From Parafrankia elaeagni (GTDB lineage: Bacteria > Actinomycetota > Actinomycetes > Frankiales > Frankiaceae), in contig NZ_KB893772.1 of assembly GCF_000374165.1 (NCBI RefSeq), positions 1 to 64,000 on the forward strand: a DNA stretch of 64,000 nt, in the 5' to 3' direction. Positions 1-10,215 of the stretch are shown in pieces. The position numbers and the translations under genes are program-made. Under the pieces are notes generated by a model. It had not been told where the DNA came from and ran no database searches. It worked only from the letters and a program-made list of their open reading frames with translations. Position 1 is the stretch's first letter. Every line of letters begins with the position of its first letter.

Positions 1-1326
1 ATGGCCGGTTCGCCGCGGTCGGCGCAGCGGCGGGCGGAGTTCGCCGCGTTGCCGGTTCCGGAGTCGTACCGGGGTGTGGTGGTGCGGCGTGACGAGGTGG
101 GGATGTTCGAGGGGCGGGTGTCGCGGGACAAGGATCCGCGGGAGTCGTTGCATGTGGACGAGGTGGCGACGCCGGAGCTGGGGCCGGGTGAGGCGTTGGT
201 GGCGGTGATGGCGTCGTCGGTGAACTACAACACGGTGTGGACGTCGATTTTCGAGCCGTTGTCGACGTTCGGGTTCCTGGAGCGGTATGGGCGGACGTCG
301 CCGTTGGCTGCGCGGCATGATCTGCCGTATCACGTGGTGGGGTCGGATCTGGCGGGTGTGGTGTTGCGGACGGGGCCGGGGGTGCATGCGTGGTTCCCGG
401 GGGATGAGGTGGTGGCGCACTGTCTGTCGGTGGAGTTGGAGCGGCCCGAGGGTCACAACGACACGATGCTGGATCCGGAGCAGCGGATCTGGGGGTTCGA
501 GACGAATTTCGGTGGTCTCGCGGAGCTGGCGTTGGTGAAGGCGAACCAGTTGATGCCGAAGCCTGATCATCTGAGTTGGGAGGAGGCGGCGGCGCCGGGG
601 CTGGTGAACTCGACGGCGTATCGGCAGCTGGTGTCGCGTAACGGTGCGGGGATGAAGCAGGGGGATGTGGTGTTGGTGTGGGGGGCGTCGGGGGGGTTGG
701 GGTCGTATGCGACGCAGATGGCGTTGCGGGGTGGGGCGTTGCCGGTGTGTGTGGTGTCGTCGCCGGCGAAGGCGGAGATCTGTCGGTCGTTGGGTGCGGA
801 GCTGGTGATCGATCGGGCGGCGGAGGGGTATCGGTTCTGGTCGGACGAGCGGACGCAGGATCCGCGGGAGTGGAAGCGGTTCGGGGCGCGGATCCGGGAG
901 CTGACGGGGGGTGAGGATCCGGACATCGTGTTCGAGCATCCGGGGCGGGAGACGTTCGGGGCGTCGGTGTTCGTGGCGCGGCGTGGGGGGACGGTGGTGA
1001 CGTGCGCGTCGACGAGTGGGTTTCTGCATGAGTACGACAACCGGTATCTGTGGATGAATCTGAAGAGGATTATCGGGACGCATTTCGCGAACTACCGGGA
1101 GGCGTGGGAGGCGAACCGGCTGGTGGCGCGGGGGTTGATCCATCCGACGTTGTCGCGGGTGTATCCGTTGGAGCAGACGGGGCAGGCGGCGTTCGATGTG
1201 CACCGCAACGCGCATCAGGGGAAGGTCGGTGTGCTGTGTCTGGCGCCGGAGGAGGGGCTGGGGGTGCGGGATGAGCAGATGCGGGCTCGTCACCTCACCG
1301 CCATCAACCGCTTCCGCGGCGTGTAG
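1..1326 (+). CDS. ccrA: crotonyl-CoA carboxylase/reductase
   Basis: Catalyses NADPH-dependent reductive carboxylation of crotonyl-CoA to ethylmalonyl-CoA, used in the ethylmalonyl-CoA pathway and for polyketide extender units. The 441-residue product is a zinc-free medium-chain reductase with the nucleotide loop WGASGGLGSYATQ near residue 226. The CO2-pocket residues known for the family are present at a constant offset of four: Asn77, Phe166-Glu167 and His361 (family numbering 81, 170/171, 365). The ATG is the first base of the window, so a start further upstream cannot be excluded, but length is normal. Strand-typical high GC3. A GC-rich hairpin follows. The product assignment is firm; whether it serves primary metabolism or a biosynthetic cluster cannot be told, though a malate synthase lies 49 kb away. 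Confidence 0.93.
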   Translation: MAGSPRSAQRRAEFAALPVPESYRGVVVRRDEVGMFEGRVSRDKDPRESLHVDEVATPELGPGEALVAVMASSVNYNTVWTSIFEPLSTFGFLERYGRTSPLAARHDLPYHVVGSDLAGVVLRTGPGVHAWFPGDEVVAHCLSVELERPEGHNDTMLDPEQRIWGFETNFGGLAELALVKANQLMPKPDHLSWEEAAAPGLVNSTAYRQLVSRNGAGMKQGDVVLVWGASGGLGSYATQMALRGGALPVCVVSSPAKAEICRSLGAELVIDRAAEGYRFWSDERTQDPREWKRFGARIRELTGGEDPDIVFEHPGRETFGASVFVARRGGTVVTCASTSGFLHEYDNRYLWMNLKRIIGTHFANYREAWEANRLVARGLIHPTLSRVYPLEQTGQAAFDVHRNAHQGKVGVLCLAPEEGLGVRDEQMRARHLTAINRFRGV

Positions 1327-1366
1327 CGCCTGACGGGAGGGACCCGCACCGCACCGGCCAGGTGTG

Positions 1367-1405
1367 CGCGGCGGGGCGGCCGGCCTTGGCCGGCGCCCCG
1401 CCGCG
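1367..1405 (+). terminator. hairpin after ccrA
   Basis: Arms 1367-1378 and 1394-1405 are perfectly complementary over 12 bp, with a second 7-bp stem (1379-1385/1388-1394) nested inside. There is no T tract, as is usual in high-GC actinobacteria. It sits 41 bp after the ccrA stop and just before the putative -10 of the next gene. Confidence 0.5.
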
Positions 1406-1441
1406 GAGCTGGTAACCTGCCGGTTGAGGAGGACTGTTGCG

Positions 1442-2110
1442 GTGTCGGCAGAAATCACCCGACCCGCGTCGGGCGGCAGTGCTCAGGGCGGTGGAGCGGC
1501 TCCCGCCGAGCCGGGCAGGCCTCGAGCCCAGGGGCAGGGGCGGGCCCGGGTGGGTGCGCGTTCCTCCCGCCGCGAGGAGCTGCTGCACGCGGCGGCCGTC
1601 CTGTTCGCCGAGCGGGGCTTCCGCGGGGTGGGCATCGAGCAGATCGGGGCGGCTGTCGGCATCAGCGGCCCGGGTATCTACCGCCACTTCCCGAGCAAGG
1701 ACGCGATGCTCGTCGAGCTGCTCGTCGGCATCAGCAGATACCTGCTGGAGAACGCCCGCGATGCCCGCCAGGCCGGGGAGAACTCCGCACAGGCCCTCGA
1801 CCGCCTCGTCCGCGGCCACGTCGAGTTCGCCCTCGACCATCCCGAGCTGATCGTCATCCACGACCGTGACCTGTGGAGCCTGCCGGAGGAGGCGGCCCGT
1901 GAGGTCCGCCGGCTGCAGCGTGCGTACACCGAGCAGTGGGTCGAGACTCTGCGCGAGGCGCGGCCGGAACTTGGCGTGGCGGCGGCACGGGCCCGCGCGC
2001 ACGCGTTGTTCGGGCTGATCAACTCCACCCCGCACAGCGCGAGTGACCTGGGTCGTCCGGAGATGGCCGCGATGCTGCACACCATGGCCCTCGGCGCTGC
2101 CCACAGCTGA
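1442..2110 (+). CDS. TetR/AcrR family transcriptional regulator
   Basis: 222-residue repressor-type protein. The N-terminal helix-turn-helix spans roughly residues 45-90 (RREELLHAAAVLFAERGF ... GPGIYRHFPSKDAML), followed by a helical ligand-binding domain. The start chosen is GTG 1442 because GAGGAGGA at 1426-1433 lies 8 nt upstream; an earlier in-frame start at 1364 would read through the ccrA terminator. A TAACCT hexamer at 1413-1418 could be the -10. The first 40 residues are Ala/Pro-rich and probably disordered. Ligand and targets are unknown; adjacency to ccrA suggests but does not prove a link to acyl-CoA metabolism. Confidence 0.85.
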   Translation: MSAEITRPASGGSAQGGGAAPAEPGRPRAQGQGRARVGARSSRREELLHAAAVLFAERGFRGVGIEQIGAAVGISGPGIYRHFPSKDAMLVELLVGISRYLLENARDARQAGENSAQALDRLVRGHVEFALDHPELIVIHDRDLWSLPEEAAREVRRLQRAYTEQWVETLREARPELGVAAARARAHALFGLINSTPHSASDLGRPEMAAMLHTMALGAAHS

Positions 2111-2515
2111 CCGCTGCCAGTTGATCGCGTCGCCCACGAGATCCGGCCCACAGCCGCGCCCGTCCGGCCTCGCGAGATGCCCTCACTTTCCCTCCCAAAG
2201 CGGAATCTCAGTCCGGAAAACGAGGTTCTGGTATCGGGGGGTGGTGCTCTTCCACACTGTGCACGCCATTCCGCCATCACAGTTCTTGCGCCACGAACGA
2301 GGCTTCTCTACGTTGCCTGATGGGTGGCCGGTAGTGCGCGGAAGCAGGTCGGACGGGCGATGCGGCCCGCTGGGCGGTGCCGCCGGACGCAGAACGGCCC
2401 CCCGCGGCGTCGCCGGTGGGATCACCGTGCGGCACCGGCCGCGCGGAGATGATCCGGGCGCGGGCCCCGAGGGCGCCCTCGCGGCCCGACATCGGTGATG
2501 AGGAGTGGACTGCAG
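2111..2515. other. intergenic, no gene seen
   Basis: 405 bp without a convincing coding pattern on either strand. The middle (about 2185-2330) is lower in GC than its surroundings. No repeat or RNA gene recognised. Confidence 0.5.
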
Positions 2516-3898
<1,383 letters not shown>

Positions 3899-3903
3899 CC
3901 GCG

Positions 3904-5619
3904 GTGCCCACGCGGCCGGGAGCTGCCGCGACCGCGGACGCCGTCGTCGTGGGCGCCGGTGTCAACGGCCTCGTCGCGGCGAACCTGCTGGCCGACGCGG
4001 GCTGGGACGTCGTGGTCTGCGAGGCGCAGGACGCACCGGGCGGTGCCTGCCGGTCGGCCGAGGTGGCCGCACCCGGTTTCGGCACCGACCTGTTCAGCGC
4101 CTTCTACCCGTTCGCGGCCGGTTCCCCTGCGCTGCGCGGCCTGGCGCTGGAGGACCACGGCCTGCGGTGGTGCCATGCCCCGCTGGTGCTCGCCCACCCC
4201 ACCGCGGACGGTCGGTGCGCGCTGCTGTCCACCGATCTCGCCGAGACGACGGCCTCGCTCGCCGACTTCGCCGCACCGGACGCCGCGGCCTGGCAGGCAC
4301 AGGCCGACCTGTGGGGACGGATCCGTGAGCCGCTGCTCGAGGCGCTGCTCGCGGTGCCGTTCCCGCCGGTGCGGGCCGGCCTGCGGCTCGCCCGCACGCT
4401 CGGCACCGCCGACGCGCTGCGGTTCGCCCGGTTCGCCGTGCTTCCCGTCCGCAGCTTCGCCGCGGAGGAGTTCGCCGGCGCGGGCGCCGGGCTGCTGCTG
4501 GCGGGCTGCGCCCTGCACACCGACCTCGCCCCCGAGTCGGCCGGTTCGGCGCTGGTCGGCTGGCTGCTGGCGATGCTGGGCCAGGACGTCGGCTTCCCGG
4601 TCCCGCGGGGCGGCGCCGGCCGGCTCACCGGGGCGCTGGTCGACCGGCTGCAGGCCCGCGGCGGCGTCCTGCGGACGGGAACCCGGGTGGACGCGGTGAC
4701 CGTCAGCGCCGGCCGGGCCCGCGGGGTGCGGCTCGCCGACGGGACGCTGCTGGCCGCCCGTCGCGCGGTGCTCGCGGACGTCGACGCGGTCGCGCTCTAC
4801 CGGAGCCTGGTCGCCGCCGAGCACCTGCCGCCGCGGCTGCTCACCGACCTGGACCGCTTCCACTGGGACTCCGCCACCTTCAAGATCAACTGGGCGTTGG
4901 CGGGCCCGATCCCCTGGGCGGACCCGCGGGTGCGCCGGGCCGGCACCGTCCACCTCGGCGGCACCCTCGACGATCTGACGGAGATGTCCGCCCAGCTCGC
5001 CCGCGGCCTGATCCCGGCCGACCCGCTGCTCGTGCTCGGCCAGATGACCACCGCCGACCCCACCCGGTCGCCGGCGGGCACCGAGAGTGCCTGGGCCTAC
5101 TTCCACCTGCCGCAGCATCCGCGCGGCGACGCCGGCGCGGCGGGCGGCGCACCCGTCACCGGCCGCTGGGACGCCGCCGACGTCGCCCGCCTGGTCGACC
5201 GGGTGGAACGCCGGCTGGAGGCGGCCGCCCCCGGCTTCACCGCCCTGATCGCCGGCCGGGACGTCCAGTCACCCGCCCGGCTCGAGGCGATGGACCCGGG
5301 CCTGCGCGGCGGGGCGATCGGGGGCGGCACCGCCGGCCTGCACCAGCAGCTCGTCTTCCGCCCGGTGCCCGGCCTGGGCCGGCCCGAGACCCCGATTCCC
5401 GGCCTCTATCTGGCGTCGATGTCGGCCCACCCCGGCGGTGGTGCGCACGGCGGGCCGGGGGCGATGGCGGCCCGGGCCGCCCTGCGCGACACCGGGCCCG
5501 CCGGCCCGCTGCGGCGCCGGGCACTGGCTGCCGCGCACCGGCGGATCTACGCCGGCCCGAACGAGTCCCGCAACGCCTCGGAGACCGTGCGGGCGACCCG
5601 GCCGAACGCCCCGTCGTAG
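3904..5619 (+). CDS. phytoene-desaturase-like FAD oxidoreductase
   Basis: 571-residue FAD-dependent oxidoreductase of the amine-oxidase/phytoene dehydrogenase superfamily. The N-terminus has the dinucleotide fold VVVGAGVNGLVAANLLADAG followed by an acidic residue pair; the C-terminus has the second FAD motif GLYLASMSAHPGGGAHG. The substrate cannot be deduced; relatives include carotenoid-type desaturases and many uncharacterised actinobacterial NAD(P)/FAD proteins. The reading frame continues upstream into fprA, but GTG 3904, five bases after the fprA stop, gives the expected N-terminus. Its last 73 bp overlap the 3' end of the convergent ABC ATPase gene, so both C-termini are encoded by the same DNA. 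Confidence 0.82.
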   Translation: MPTRPGAAATADAVVVGAGVNGLVAANLLADAGWDVVVCEAQDAPGGACRSAEVAAPGFGTDLFSAFYPFAAGSPALRGLALEDHGLRWCHAPLVLAHPTADGRCALLSTDLAETTASLADFAAPDAAAWQAQADLWGRIREPLLEALLAVPFPPVRAGLRLARTLGTADALRFARFAVLPVRSFAAEEFAGAGAGLLLAGCALHTDLAPESAGSALVGWLLAMLGQDVGFPVPRGGAGRLTGALVDRLQARGGVLRTGTRVDAVTVSAGRARGVRLADGTLLAARRAVLADVDAVALYRSLVAAEHLPPRLLTDLDRFHWDSATFKINWALAGPIPWADPRVRRAGTVHLGGTLDDLTEMSAQLARGLIPADPLLVLGQMTTADPTRSPAGTESAWAYFHLPQHPRGDAGAAGGAPVTGRWDAADVARLVDRVERRLEAAAPGFTALIAGRDVQSPARLEAMDPGLRGGAIGGGTAGLHQQLVFRPVPGLGRPETPIPGLYLASMSAHPGGGAHGGPGAMAARAALRDTGPAGPLRRRALAAAHRRIYAGPNESRNASETVRATRPNAPS

Positions 5620-6347
5620 CGCAGCGACTCCGCCCGCGGGTAGTCGAACGGCACCGCGACCTCGGTGAGCAGCTGCCCGGACCGGGCGGAGAGCACCCCG
5701 ACCCGGCTCGCCAGCGCCACCGCCTCGACCACGGAATGGGTCACGAACAATCCGGCGAAGCCCTCCCGCAGGTGCAGCTGCTGCAGCTCGTCCCCGAGCC
5801 GCTGGCGGGTGATCTCGTCGAGTGCGCCGAACGGCTCGTCGAACAGGTACAGCGCCGGGCGGGCGGTCAGGGCCCGGGCGAGCGAGACCCGCATCCGCAT
5901 GCCGCCGGACAGCGCCCGCGGCCGGTGCCGCTCGTAGCCGCGCAGGCCGGTGAGGGCGAGCGCGTCCGCCACCAGGGCGTCACGCTGCGGGCGCGGGACG
6001 CCGTCGAGCTCGGCGAACAGCCCGACGTTCGCCGCGACCGTCCGCCAGGGCAGCAGGGTCGGGTCCTGAAAGATCAGGGCGGGGGAGCCGGGCCCGGCCA
6101 GCACCGTCCCGGACGTCGGCACGGCGAGACCCGCCGCGATCCGGAGCAGGGTGGACTTGCCCGACCCGGAGGCACCGATCAGCGCCACGATCTCCCGGTC
6201 CCCCACCTGCAGTGAGACGTCCCGCAGCACCGTGGAACCGTCGGGGAACGTCATCCCGGCCCGCTCGAACGCCAGTGCCGTGCCTGGCGGCGCCAGACCG
6301 ACCGGGCGGGACGGGGGCCGCGTCGTACGCCGGGTCCAGGGCCGCAT
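5547..6347 (-). CDS. ABC transporter ATP-binding protein, nitrate/sulfonate/taurine type
   Basis: 266-residue ABC ATPase: Walker A GASGSGKST, signature LSGGMRMRVSLARAL, Walker B LYLFDEPFGALDE and H-loop VTHSVVEA. The short linker and GALDEITR motif match the SsuB/TauB/NrtD group that energises uptake of sulfonates, nitrate, taurine or pyrimidine precursors. No permease or substrate-binding protein lies in the neighbourhood, so it is an orphan ATPase here. The upstream bases GATGAT plus 6 nt plus ATG may be a leaderless promoter. The convergent overlap with the flavoprotein gene covers 73 bp. Confidence 0.88.
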   Translation of the reverse strand: MRPWTRRTTRPPSRPVGLAPPGTALAFERAGMTFPDGSTVLRDVSLQVGDREIVALIGASGSGKSTLLRIAAGLAVPTSGTVLAGPGSPALIFQDPTLLPWRTVAANVGLFAELDGVPRPQRDALVADALALTGLRGYERHRPRALSGGMRMRVSLARALTARPALYLFDEPFGALDEITRQRLGDELQQLHLREGFAGLFVTHSVVEAVALASRVGVLSARSGQLLTEVAVPFDYPRAESLRYDGAFGRVARTVSEALRDSFGPA

Positions 6348-6423
6348 GGGGTCATCATCCCGTCATCCCGGGCGGCCCCACCACCCGGGCAGCCGGCGGC
6401 AACCAGCCTCGTGACCTGGGTAT

Positions 6424-6452
6424 TTGACGGATAGCGGAATGCACAGTAAAAG
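6424..6452 (+). promoter_or_regulatory. possible sigma-70-type promoter upstream of the XRE regulator
   Basis: TTGACG (6424-6429), a 17-bp spacer, then TAAAAG (6447-6452), in an AT-richer part of the 297-bp gap 6348-6644. The implied leader is about 190 nt. A direct repeat ATCCACTTCG occurs twice further down near 6563-6588. The -10 lacks the final T, so this is tentative. Confidence 0.3.
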
Positions 6453-6644
6453 CTTTCCGTCGTATGCGGACGGGGGCGCCGGCGACCACACGGCGTGGAG
6501 CGGCCGGCGCTGTGGAAAAATTGCTGCGAGATGGAGCGTGGATGGTCTGCCGGTTCTCCGACGATCCACTTCGGCCAATCCACTTCGACAAATCCGCTCC
6601 GGCGGATCCCGTGGCATCGCGAGGACCGCGACTAGGAGGACAGC

Positions 6645-7511
6645 GTGCCGAACGGCGAGCCCATCGTGTACCGCATCATGTTGGGAGCCCGCCTGCGCCG
6701 CCTCCGTGAGAGCACGGGCATCACCCGGGAGAGCGCCGGATACCAGATCCGCGCCTCCGACTCGAAGATCAGCCGGATGGAGCTCGGCCGGGTCGGTTTC
6801 AAGGAACGCGACGTCGCCGACCTGCTCACGCTCTACGGCGTCGTGACCGACACCGACCGCGCGCCGATTCTCGCACTCGCCCGGGAGGCGAACCGTCCGG
6901 GCTGGTGGCGTGCGTTCGCCGACGTCGTGCCGAGCTGGTCCGAACCGTATCTCGGGCTGGAGACCGCCGCGGCGCTGATCCGCACCTATCACCTGCACCT
7001 CATCCCCGACCTGCTCCAGACCGAGGAGTACGCCCGCGCGGTCATCCGCCAGACCAGCAGCCGAGGCGTGCTGGGCGACGAGGTCGTCGACCGGATGGTC
7101 GCGATGCGGATGACCCGGCAGCGGCTGCTGTGCAGCCCGGACGCGCCGAAGCTGTGGGCGGTCGTCGACGAGGCCGCGCTGGGCCCGCGGATCGGCTCCA
7201 CGGCCGTGCTGCGAGCCCAGCTGGCGCACCTGGCCGAGCTGGCCACGGCGTCGAACATCATCATCCAGGTGCTGCCGGCCGCCTACGGCGGGCACGTCTC
7301 GGCGGGCGGCACGTTCACGATCCTGCGCTTCACCGAACCCGAGGTGCCGGACGTCGTGCACATCGAGCACCAGAGCGGCACCGTCCACCTCGACCGGGCG
7401 GAGGACGTCGACCGGTACGAGGAGCTGATGAACCGGATCGGTGTCGACAGCGTCACCCCGGACCGCACCCCCGCCTACCTGGCCCGGCTCGGCAGCCGGC
7501 TCGGCGTCTGA
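6645..7511 (+). CDS. XRE-family HTH regulator with DUF5753 domain
   Basis: 288-residue DNA-binding protein of a very common actinobacterial family. Residues 5-65 form a Cro/CI-type HTH (LGARLRRLRESTGITRESAG ... SKISRMELGR); residues about 95-275 match the DUF5753 domain (PSWSEPYLGLETAA ... IQVLPAAYGGH). GTG 6645 follows AGGAGGA at 6634-6640. Family members are often paired with a small DUF397 gene; none is recognisable next door. Homologues influence development and antibiotic production in Streptomyces, but no target can be inferred here. Confidence 0.9.
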   Translation: MPNGEPIVYRIMLGARLRRLRESTGITRESAGYQIRASDSKISRMELGRVGFKERDVADLLTLYGVVTDTDRAPILALAREANRPGWWRAFADVVPSWSEPYLGLETAAALIRTYHLHLIPDLLQTEEYARAVIRQTSSRGVLGDEVVDRMVAMRMTRQRLLCSPDAPKLWAVVDEAALGPRIGSTAVLRAQLAHLAELATASNIIIQVLPAAYGGHVSAGGTFTILRFTEPEVPDVVHIEHQSGTVHLDRAEDVDRYEELMNRIGVDSVTPDRTPAYLARLGSRLGV

Positions 7512-7622
7512 GCCGGTGGGCGACCGCCCTGTCGGCCTGGTGACACCGGGTGGCCACCGTGTGGCAGCAGGGCATTTCGCTCCGTAGGCTGGGGCCGCCC
7601 CGTCCGCAGCCTGGAGGTCGCC

Positions 7623-8285
7623 TTGCGACGCACCCCGTCCCGCACCGCCCTCGCCGCCGCCGTCGCGGCGACAGCCGCGAGCCTCGTCCTGGTCAGCGGC
7701 TGCGGCTCCGACGACGACGAGGCGTCCGCCGCGGCGCCGGCGCCGGCCGGCACTCCCGCCGCCTCCAGCGCCCCGACCGCCACCGGCGGCACCGGCGGCG
7801 GCGTGGATGTCGTCCTGCACGACGCGGGCGGCGCCGAGGTCGGCACCGTCACACTCACCCCCGTCGACGGGGCGGTGCGGGTCGAGGGCCGCTTCCACGG
7901 CCTGCCGGGCGGCAGCTACCACGGCTTCCACATCCACCAGAAGCCGGTCTGCGACCCGAAGGCCGCCGACGGGGCGTTCAGCACCGCCGGCCCCCACTTC
8001 AACCCGGCCGGGGCGCCGCACGGCGAGCACGCAGGCGACCTGCCCCCGCTGCTCGTCGACCGCGACGGCACCGCCCAGCTCACCGCCGAGACCGACCGGT
8101 TCACCCTCGACGACCTGCGTGGCGGGGGAGTCGCGCTGGTCGTGCACGCGCAGCCCGACAACCTCGCGCACATCCCCGATCGCTACCGGGCCGGCGACGC
8201 GCCGTCGCCCGGCCCCGACGAGAGGACCGACGCGACCGGTGACGCCGGCGACCGCATCGCCTGCGGGGTGCTCGCGAAGGCCTGA
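7623..8285 (+). CDS. sodC: Cu/Zn superoxide dismutase family lipoprotein
   Basis: 220-residue secreted lipoprotein. A lipoprotein signal peptide ends in the lipobox LVSGC (Cys about 27), followed by a Thr/Ala/Pro linker and a SOD_Cu domain. Metal ligands are visible: HGFHIH (copper), GPHFNP (bridging His), HGEHAGDLP (zinc His and Asp) and VVHAQPDN (copper). Two cysteines (KPVCDP and IACGV) can form the conserved disulfide, so the active site looks complete. The start is TTG 7623 with an upstream GGAGG-like site; TAGGCT at 7585-7590 is a plausible -10. Expected role: removal of superoxide outside the membrane. Confidence 0.92.
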   Translation: MRRTPSRTALAAAVAATAASLVLVSGCGSDDDEASAAAPAPAGTPAASSAPTATGGTGGGVDVVLHDAGGAEVGTVTLTPVDGAVRVEGRFHGLPGGSYHGFHIHQKPVCDPKAADGAFSTAGPHFNPAGAPHGEHAGDLPPLLVDRDGTAQLTAETDRFTLDDLRGGGVALVVHAQPDNLAHIPDRYRAGDAPSPGPDERTDATGDAGDRIACGVLAKA

Positions 8286-8409
8286 CGGCGCACCCGTGGT
8301 GCGCCACCCGTGGTCCTTGGTCCCCCGCCCGGGCGGACCAAGGCAGGGTGACCCCGACCCGTTTCCGGTGACACCGTGAGGTACGACACCGAGGGTGGGG
8401 AGGATCTCA

Positions 8410-8928
8410 ATGTGGAGCCGTCCGACCGTATCCACCGCTTTGGCGATGGACGTGAACGCCACCTACCTGGCCTGCGACGGGACCCGGGTTCCCGTGCTCG
8501 TCTCGCTGGGTTTCGACCCGCTGGACCCGGTCGCGGTCACCATCCGCGCCCGGGCCGGCGACCCGGGCCCGGCCACGCTCACGCTCGCCCGTGACCTGTT
8601 CACCCGCGCCACGGCTCCGGCACCTGTGCCTGTGCCGGCGCCTGTTCCGGACCCGCCCCCGGCCGGCCCGGAGGGGGGCGGGGCGCCGCAGGCCCTCGCC
8701 GCACCGTCCGGTGGGATCGGGCCGTGCGTCGAGCCGGTGCTGCGCGGCGGCCTGCGCCTGATCGCGATCTCGCTGCCCGGCCCGCAGGGCCGGACAGCGC
8801 TCGAGATGTCGGCGACCAGGGTCGTCGGCTTCGTGCGGCGGACCTACGAGGTGGTCCCCGCGGAGGCCGAGGCGGCCCTCATCGACCTCGACCTCGAACT
8901 GGGCCTCGCCGCCCTCGGCTGCACGTGA
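8410..8928 (+). CDS. SsgA-like (SALP) sporulation/cell-division protein
   Basis: 172-residue protein with SsgA-family signatures: VSLGFDPLDPVAVTIRARA at the start of the domain, TLARDLFTRA in the middle and a C-terminal TRVVGFVRRTYEVVPAEAE. SALPs are small actinobacterial proteins that help localise septum formation and sporulation, e.g. SsgB with FtsZ. Most are about 130-145 residues; this one carries an extra Pro/Ala/Gly-rich insertion at about residues 70-105 between the two conserved halves. ATG 8410 is chosen over GTG 8395 because GGGGAGG (8397-8403) fits it. No other division gene is nearby. Confidence 0.75.
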   Translation: MWSRPTVSTALAMDVNATYLACDGTRVPVLVSLGFDPLDPVAVTIRARAGDPGPATLTLARDLFTRATAPAPVPVPAPVPDPPPAGPEGGGAPQALAAPSGGIGPCVEPVLRGGLRLIAISLPGPQGRTALEMSATRVVGFVRRTYEVVPAEAEAALIDLDLELGLAALGCT

Positions 8929-9040
8929 CGACCCACGCCCCCGCGGGTTCCGGCGCCGGGCCGCCGGCCGTGGCCGACAACCACGGTTGGCGCGCGGCGG
9001 CGGTCGTCCCCCGCGCGGGCCTTCCCCGCGCGGGCGGTGC

Positions 9041-10093
9041 CTACTCGACGGTGAGGATCTCGCCGACGGGCCGGCGCGGGGTCAGCGCCGAGGCTGCGGC
9101 ATCCCGGCGGGGATAGCCCACCCGCAGGATCATCTGCACGTGTCCGGCGATGCTCAGCATCCGCTCGATCACCGACCGGTACCCGTCGCTGTCCACCGGC
9201 TGCCCCATCGGGGACGCCGCCGCCCCGGCGGCGGTGACGGTGAGCAGGACCCGGGCGAGCGCCTGCCCCGCCCGCAGCCGGTCCTCGGCCTGGTCGGCAT
9301 CGGTGCCGATCACGAACACGGCGGGACGCTCGACGGCCTCCGGGTCGGCACCCCGCCCGCCGGGCGGCGAGGGCGGGGCGCCCGGCACGCCGGCCGGGTC
9401 GAAGTCACGCAGCGGGAAGTCGCTGGCCCGGGACGGATGATGCGTCGAGGCGACACCGGTCGGGACCCCGTCCGCCGTCGGCCCCTGCCCGCGCCGCCAC
9501 GCGGCCAGCTCGGCCCGGTAGGCGGGGTCCGTCTGCTCCGCCCAGTCCGCGCGTGCCGCGACCACCGCGGCATCGAGTCGCTGGTCGGAGTGGGCCAGCG
9601 GCATCAGCCAGGCACCCTCCGCCTCCGCGGCCCGCCGCATCTGGTCGACCAGCGCCGGGTCCAGCGGGTGCCCGTCGAACGGGCGGCGGTCCGTGTGGCG
9701 CGCGCCGGCGGCGGAGAACAGCAGCCGGTCGGCGGCGGTCGGCGGGACCCGCCCGGCGACCCCCATCGACGCGAGCACCAGCTCGTCGGACAGCACCGGC
9801 TGCAGCGCGCCGCAGCCGGTCGTCTCCGGCAGCAGCTCCACGACCGGCTCCAGGCCGAGCACCCGGAACGCCAGGCGGGCGTGCAGCAGCGCCGCGCCGC
9901 AGCTCACCAGCAGCTGCCGACCCTCCGGGTCGAGGACGGCGAGCCGCCGTTCGACGTCCGGCCGCAGGGTCAGCAGGCCGTCGGCGAGGCGCCACCGCCA
10001 GGGCTGGGTGTTGTGGATGGAGGGCGCGAGCGAGGCTGTTGTCACGACCTCCACGGCCACCTCGCGACGGACCTCCGTCGTCACCGACTCCAT
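9041..10093 (-). CDS. acg: Acg-like FMN-binding nitroreductase family protein
   Basis: 350-residue protein with the two-lobed Acg fold: LAPSIHNTQPWRWRL near the N-terminus (the family's FMN-site signature), GARHTDRRPFDGHP mid-protein and GQALARVLLTVTAAGAAASPMGQPVD near the C-terminus. In Mycobacterium tuberculosis Acg (Rv2032) is a DosR-regulon protein that binds FMN without clear nitroreductase activity. ATG 10093 is preferred because GGGGAGG lies 7 nt before it; the open frame extends much further but is shadow. It diverges from a DevR-like regulator, and a DevR-box-like palindrome lies between them. Confidence 0.82.
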   Translation of the reverse strand: MESVTTEVRREVAVEVVTTASLAPSIHNTQPWRWRLADGLLTLRPDVERRLAVLDPEGRQLLVSCGAALLHARLAFRVLGLEPVVELLPETTGCGALQPVLSDELVLASMGVAGRVPPTAADRLLFSAAGARHTDRRPFDGHPLDPALVDQMRRAAEAEGAWLMPLAHSDQRLDAAVVAARADWAEQTDPAYRAELAAWRRGQGPTADGVPTGVASTHHPSRASDFPLRDFDPAGVPGAPPSPPGGRGADPEAVERPAVFVIGTDADQAEDRLRAGQALARVLLTVTAAGAAASPMGQPVDSDGYRSVIERMLSIAGHVQMILRVGYPRRDAAASALTPRRPVGEILTVE

Positions 10094-10201
10094 GATCGAG
10101 ACCTCCCCTCGCCGCTCGGTGGCACGCACCGAGCGTGCCGTGCCGTGCGCGCGGACAACATCCACGGTAGTCGGCGGCGGACCACCCGACGGTCGGCCGA
10201 C

Positions 10202-10215
10202 GGGACCATCGTGCC
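10202..10215. promoter_or_regulatory. candidate DevR/DosR box
   Basis: GGGACCATCGTGCC matches the arms of the mycobacterial DosR core GGGAC-N4-GTCCC at 9 of 10 arm positions. It lies 109 bp upstream of the acg-like start, and about 33 bp beyond a possible -10 (TACCGT on the minus strand, 10164-10169), a usual place for DosR activation. The devR-like gene starts 241 bp to its right. Confidence 0.45.
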
